Below, piece by piece: positions 5,732-9,054 of a stretch of 9,054 nt of DNA; within the stretch, counting starts at the first letter, position 1, and every line of letters starts with the position of its first letter. The notes below the pieces were generated by a model, which was not told the DNA's origin, did no database searches, and saw nothing but the letters and a program-made list of their open reading frames with translations. This DNA is from Anaerolineaceae bacterium (lineage in GTDB: Bacteria > Chloroflexota > Anaerolineae > Anaerolineales > Anaerolineaceae): contig JAUXFJ010000049.1 in the NCBI GenBank assembly GCA_030620065.1, positions 1 to 9,054 on the forward strand. Direction: 5' to 3'. The position numbers and the translations under genes were made by a program.

Positions 5732-7111
5732 TTAAACTTCCGTTCTTTGACGCTTTCTCAACACCAGCCGGATTGGCGTTCCCAGGAAGGGATAGTCTCT
5801 GCGAATCTGGTTCTCAATGAAACGCATGTAGGTAAAATGAGCTAATTCTGGATCATTGACGTGGAGTAAGAAAGTCGGCGGATCGCTGCGCACCTGGGTG
5901 CCGTAATAGATGCGGAATGAACGACCGGAGTGTGAAGGGGCTTGATGATGATCTTGTGCCTTCTGCAAGATGCGGTTGAGCTGTGATGTTGTTAATCGCA
6001 CCAGTCTTTCTTCTTGGACGCGCAGTGCCAGCGGCAAAACTTTACCAATGCGTTGACCGGTTAAGGCAGAGATGAAAAGCATGGGAACGTAATCCATAAA
6101 ATTGAGCTCATGACGAATTTTTTTTTCGTATTCGATCATTGTATAAGTATCTTTTTCTATTACATCCCATTTATTGACGGTAACAATTGCGCTTTTCCAA
6201 GCATCCTTAATAAAGCCCGCAATATGTGTGTCCTGTGCAGTGATACCACTTTCTGCATCGATGATCAGTAGGGCAACATCTGCACGCTCAATGGCTTTCA
6301 GGGCGCGCAGCACGCTGTATTTTTCTACGCCTGGTGCTATGCGCCCACGCCGACGGATGCCAGCGGTATCGATCAAGGTGATTGGAATACCTTCCCATGT
6401 AATGAGTGTGTCAATCGCATCCCGCGTTGTGCCTGGGATGGGGCTCACAATTGAACGTTCTGAGCCTACAATTTGATTAAGCAGACTTGATTTACCTGCA
6501 TTTGGTTTTCCAACAATGGCAATCTTAATCGAATTGTCGTCCTCTTCCTCTTCCTCTGGGGTTTTAAAATGTTTCACTACTTCATCAAGAAGATCCCCAG
6601 TTCCGGTGCCGTGGATGGCGGATATTGCAAATGGTTCTCCTAAGCCTAGTTCATAGAAGCTCAGCGCATTTTGGCGTAATTGAGCACTGTCGGCTTTATT
6701 GGCTACTAGAATTATGGGGGGGAAATTCTGCCCGTCAATCTGCTTCTGTTTCCGGCGCAGAATCTCAGCTACTTCGATATCTGCTGTGGTCACGCCAGCT
6801 ATGGTGTCAACAATAAAGAGGATGACGTCCGATTCATCAATCGCAATTTCAGCTTGGGTGCGAATCTCATCGATAAAATTTACTGAGCCGATTGAGAGGG
6901 GATCTTGTTTGCGCATCTTGGTTGGGTCAATACCACCAGTATCAATAATGTTGAAGGTGTAACCAGCCCAATCCGATTCGGCCAGAAGGCGGTCGCGGGT
7001 TGTTCCGGGGATGTCATCGGTGATCGCTAATCTCTCACCAGCTAGGCGGTTGAAGAGTGTACTTTTACCAACATTTGGGCGTCCAACAAGTGCAAGCACA
7101 GGTTTGTTCAT
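5732..7111 (-). CDS. der: GTPase Der (EngA), ribosome 50S assembly factor
   Basis: Der is an essential GTPase with two consecutive G domains and a C-terminal KH-like domain; it acts in maturation of the large ribosomal subunit. Domain 1 shows GRPNVGKST (10-18), PGTTRD (35-40), DTGG (57-60) and NKAD (138-141). Domain 2 shows GKPNAGKSS (201-209), PGTTRD (226-231), DTAG (248-251) and NKWD (313-316). The KH-like region is about 365-455, ending RKRQRTEV. Length (459) is normal. An acidic linker (EEEEEDD, 186-192) joins the two G domains. The ATG has only a weak SD. It lies 56 nt after cdaR and 30 nt before lepB, so it is probably in the same transcript. Confidence 0.98.
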   Translation of the reverse strand: MNKPVLALVGRPNVGKSTLFNRLAGERLAITDDIPGTTRDRLLAESDWAGYTFNIIDTGGIDPTKMRKQDPLSIGSVNFIDEIRTQAEIAIDESDVILFIVDTIAGVTTADIEVAEILRRKQKQIDGQNFPPIILVANKADSAQLRQNALSFYELGLGEPFAISAIHGTGTGDLLDEVVKHFKTPEEEEEDDNSIKIAIVGKPNAGKSSLLNQIVGSERSIVSPIPGTTRDAIDTLITWEGIPITLIDTAGIRRRGRIAPGVEKYSVLRALKAIERADVALLIIDAESGITAQDTHIAGFIKDAWKSAIVTVNKWDVIEKDTYTMIEYEKKIRHELNFMDYVPMLFISALTGQRIGKVLPLALRVQEERLVRLTTSQLNRILQKAQDHHQAPSHSGRSFRIYYGTQVRSDPPTFLLHVNDPELAHFTYMRFIENQIRRDYPFLGTPIRLVLRKRQRTEV

Positions 7112-7167
7112 AGAAATATGATCTCATTAAATAATGAATTTTTGAGGAGCAAATAAGGAAACTTTTT

Positions 7168-8403
7168 CTAGGGTGAAGTTTCCGTGGTAATGACCACCTC
7201 GATCATACCAGGCAGGACAGCATCAACTTTGATCTTTTCGTTCAACAATTCCAAACGCGGAACGAGTTGGTAGGTGCCCGGACCACGATCGGTCAGATCC
7301 AGGATGACGATGATATCTGAATAGTTCAATTCTTCGAGGAGGTATAGAGGTCCAGAAAGGAAAACATCTACGACATCCGGTGATACCTTGGCAAGTAAGT
7401 TGTCTGCTAAGCCAATCACCTGAATGGGGACATTTGTAAAGTTCAGACTACTTTCTATTGGGGAGATTACAACTTGAACAGTGATGGTTTGATCGCCGAC
7501 AATTGAAATTCCTTCTGGCAGGTTAAGTGTGATGTTAACTTCGAAATCCTCACTGGCACCATTTAGATTGATCGGGGTTGTTTCGATATAACCAGGTAAG
7601 CTGTTCACCAAGTCAGGGTCTGTTGAGAAGAGAGTCACCGTAGGGGGAAAAGCGAAGTAGTATTTAAGACGGTAACCTTGTGCAACTTGCCCATAAGTTA
7701 CAACCGTAACCCACACATTGCGGTATCCACCAAGCTGTATGATTGGAATATCTACGGGGATGGATGCTGGGTCCAAGTTGACGCCAGCGACTTCCACACC
7801 GTCGGAGTTGATTGGAACGAGTTCTATCGTTCGGTGGACATCTTCGATGACATTGTCAATATTCACAGTCGCAGTGACTTGACTGACAGACTCAACAATC
7901 GATTTGGGGCCTGAAATGAGCACCTGCTCTACACCCAATACTGCTTCTTCAGCTTGATAGCCAATTGGCAGGCTGCCTGTCAGGTTCAAGGTGATGGGCA
8001 GCTCTTTTGTTTCCAATGTCTCTAAATCTACCGGGATTGAGGCAGGTGAAATGCGAATGACCTCTGTTGGGCCTACACCAATGCTTACCTGTGGAGTTAG
8101 TGTATGGAGACCTGGTCCTAACCCGGAGAGATCGAGTGTAATTTTGATAAGGTTGGGTTCGTTTGTCAGGTGTTCAAGTATAGATTTCGGTGCCCGAATG
8201 GTCATTGTGGCTCGCTCAGGTATCTCATTGACCATCAGCAGATCAGGGTTCAAGCCGATCACTGTGATTACTATCGGTTGAGGGAATTGCCTTTCTTCAG
8301 TTGGATCAGTAGCTGTTACTGCAGAGACCCATACTGCCATTGCCAGAGCAAAGGCGGTCAGGAAGGTTGGAAATGATTTGGTTAGCCGACGGATGAAACT
8401 CAT
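7168..8403 (-). CDS. cdaR: YbbR-domain protein CdaR, membrane partner of the diadenylate cyclase
   Basis: CdaR/YbbR proteins are anchored by one N-terminal helix, with extracytoplasmic YbbR repeats, and interact with the diadenylate cyclase CdaA to modulate c-di-AMP synthesis. Here the anchor is about residues 10-30 (SFPTFLTAFALAMAVWVSAV). About four YbbR repeats follow, roughly 36-128, 134-216, 222-318 and 322-405. Repeat-type signatures include ISPASIPVDLE, LDPASIPVDIP and VSPDVVDVFLSGP. Length (411) is typical. Its ATG overlaps the cdaA stop by 4 nt (ATGA), so the two are translationally coupled, as in other bacteria with this pair. The usual third gene glmM is absent; der follows instead. 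Confidence 0.93.
   Translation of the reverse strand: MSFIRRLTKSFPTFLTAFALAMAVWVSAVTATDPTEERQFPQPIVITVIGLNPDLLMVNEIPERATMTIRAPKSILEHLTNEPNLIKITLDLSGLGPGLHTLTPQVSIGVGPTEVIRISPASIPVDLETLETKELPITLNLTGSLPIGYQAEEAVLGVEQVLISGPKSIVESVSQVTATVNIDNVIEDVHRTIELVPINSDGVEVAGVNLDPASIPVDIPIIQLGGYRNVWVTVVTYGQVAQGYRLKYYFAFPPTVTLFSTDPDLVNSLPGYIETTPINLNGASEDFEVNITLNLPEGISIVGDQTITVQVVISPIESSLNFTNVPIQVIGLADNLLAKVSPDVVDVFLSGPLYLLEELNYSDIIVILDLTDRGPGTYQLVPRLELLNEKIKVDAVLPGMIEVVITTETSP
7184..7197. promoter_or_regulatory. Exact second copy of the 14-bp operator core, inside the 3' end of cdaR
   Basis: GTGGTAATGACCAC at 7184-7197 is identical to 4130-4143 in the BMC operator. It encodes part of E-V-V-I-T-T near the CdaR C terminus, so it may be coding coincidence. 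A chance exact 14-bp match within about 9 kb is unlikely, so it is recorded as a possible distant binding site. The flanks do not carry the outer arms of the main operator. Confidence 0.35.
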
Positions 8404-9054
8404 ATCTTATCCTTCCCATTCGGCTGGAAGAAGCGTTTAACAAAAGTCAGGAGACGTGTCAAAGGCTTCTGCTCACCTGGAACTTCATCAGCGAAAAAGA
8501 GGGCTATCAGCGTGTTTAGCAGTCTACCTGTATCCAAGCGACGCATTAAACGGCCATTATGTGCGATCGAAATGTTGCCATTTTCTTCAGAAACCACGAC
8601 GGCGATAGCATCACTGACTTCCGAAATCCCCAAAGCAGCGCGGTGGCGCAAGCCCATGGTGCGTTCCGGTGAGCGGTTCAAGACTCCACTGGCAGAAAGT
8701 GGCATTACACAAGAAGCTGCTTTGACGCGATTGTCAGCGATGATCACAGAACCGTCATGCAGGGGCGTATTAGGGTAAAAGATTTGTAGCAGCAGCTCAG
8801 GTGTCACTTCTGCATTAAGTGGAACACCTGTCTTTATATATTCTGTCATGTACTGACCGCGTTGAAGTATGATCAATGCACCGTGATGTCTCTTGGATAG
8901 GCGCCCAGCGGCTTTCACAATCGCTTGGAGAGCTTTTACGATTTCTTCTCGAGCAGCAAGTGAACTTGTCCGTCTTAAAAAAGAAATGTTGCTAGCTCGT
9001 CCAACGCGCTCCAATGCTCGCCGGATTTCAGGTGCAAATATGACTGGAATGGCA
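8400..9054 (-). CDS. cdaA: Diadenylate cyclase CdaA (5' part outside the window)
   Basis: CdaA makes the second messenger c-di-AMP from two ATP molecules. The visible part (about 217 residues) is the cytoplasmic DAC domain with the family's preceding linker, IPVIFAPEIRRALERVGR. Active-site motifs are PLHDGSVII (the DGA motif, here DGS) and GLRHRAALGISE (RHR motif), followed by VVVSEENGNISIAHNG. The N-terminal membrane helices expected of CdaA lie beyond the right edge. The frame is open to the edge, and the TTG at 9014 is internal, not the start. The C-terminal tail (EQKPLTRLLTFVKRFFQPNG) is basic. The stop overlaps the cdaR start by 4 nt. Confidence 0.96.
   Translation of the reverse strand, partial: AIPVIFAPEIRRALERVGRASNISFLRRTSSLAAREEIVKALQAIVKAAGRLSKRHHGALIILQRGQYMTEYIKTGVPLNAEVTPELLLQIFYPNTPLHDGSVIIADNRVKAASCVMPLSASGVLNRSPERTMGLRHRAALGISEVSDAIAVVVSEENGNISIAHNGRLMRRLDTGRLLNTLIALFFADEVPGEQKPLTRLLTFVKRFFQPNGKDKI

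Noticed and set aside
7112..7167. Possible promoter or terminator between cdaR and der
   Set aside because: Only AT-rich sequence with a 5-bp inverted repeat; no convincing -35/-10 pair and no GC-rich stem followed by a T run.
8400..9014. TTG at 9014 as the start of the cyclase gene
   Set aside because: The frame continues to the window edge and encodes the conserved IPVIFAPEIRRAL segment, so the gene is cut by the window and not started here.

Overview
All genes in this window lie on the minus strand, so transcription runs from right to left. Two blocks are visible. The right block (about 4248-9054) is housekeeping. In order of transcription it holds cdaA (diadenylate cyclase, cut by the window edge), cdaR/ybbR (its membrane-anchored partner), der (ribosome-assembly GTPase) and lepB (signal peptidase I), then a GntR/UTRA transcription regulator. 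The left block (about 1-4102) is a bacterial microcompartment (BMC) operon: rpiB-like, deoC, a EutN/CcmL pentamer vertex protein, a CoA-acylating aldehyde dehydrogenase, a hexameric BMC shell protein, an unrecognised 126-codon reading frame without a usual start codon, and probably the first codons of one more gene at the left edge.

The BMC genes fit the 'sugar phosphate utilizing' type of metabolosome. DeoC would split 2-deoxyribose 5-phosphate into glyceraldehyde 3-phosphate and acetaldehyde. The dehydrogenase would turn the volatile acetaldehyde into acetyl-CoA inside the shell. The RpiB-like isomerase would act on a pentose phosphate whose identity is not certain. All three enzymes carry an extra amphipathic helix at one end (N-terminal in RpiB and DeoC, C-terminal in the dehydrogenase), typical of encapsulation peptides, so all three are probably cargo. 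No phosphotransacylase, alcohol dehydrogenase or BMC-T shell protein is visible; if present they lie beyond the left edge or elsewhere.

The 145-bp gap between the regulator gene and rpiB holds a good sigma70-type promoter (TTGACT, 17 bp, TATTAT). A perfect 15-bp inverted repeat overlaps its -10 box and probable start site. With a GntR/HutC-type regulator encoded next to it, the simplest model is repression of the BMC operon by that regulator, relieved by a pathway metabolite. The 14-bp core of the operator occurs a second time, exactly, in the 3' end of cdaR, and a degenerate copy lies upstream of the promoter.

The organism looks like an anaerobic bacterium. Gene content and protein character suggest a Chloroflexota (Anaerolineae-like) genome, but this is an impression from memory of such proteins, not a demonstrated assignment. 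No tRNA, rRNA, CRISPR array, insertion sequence or convincing terminator was seen.
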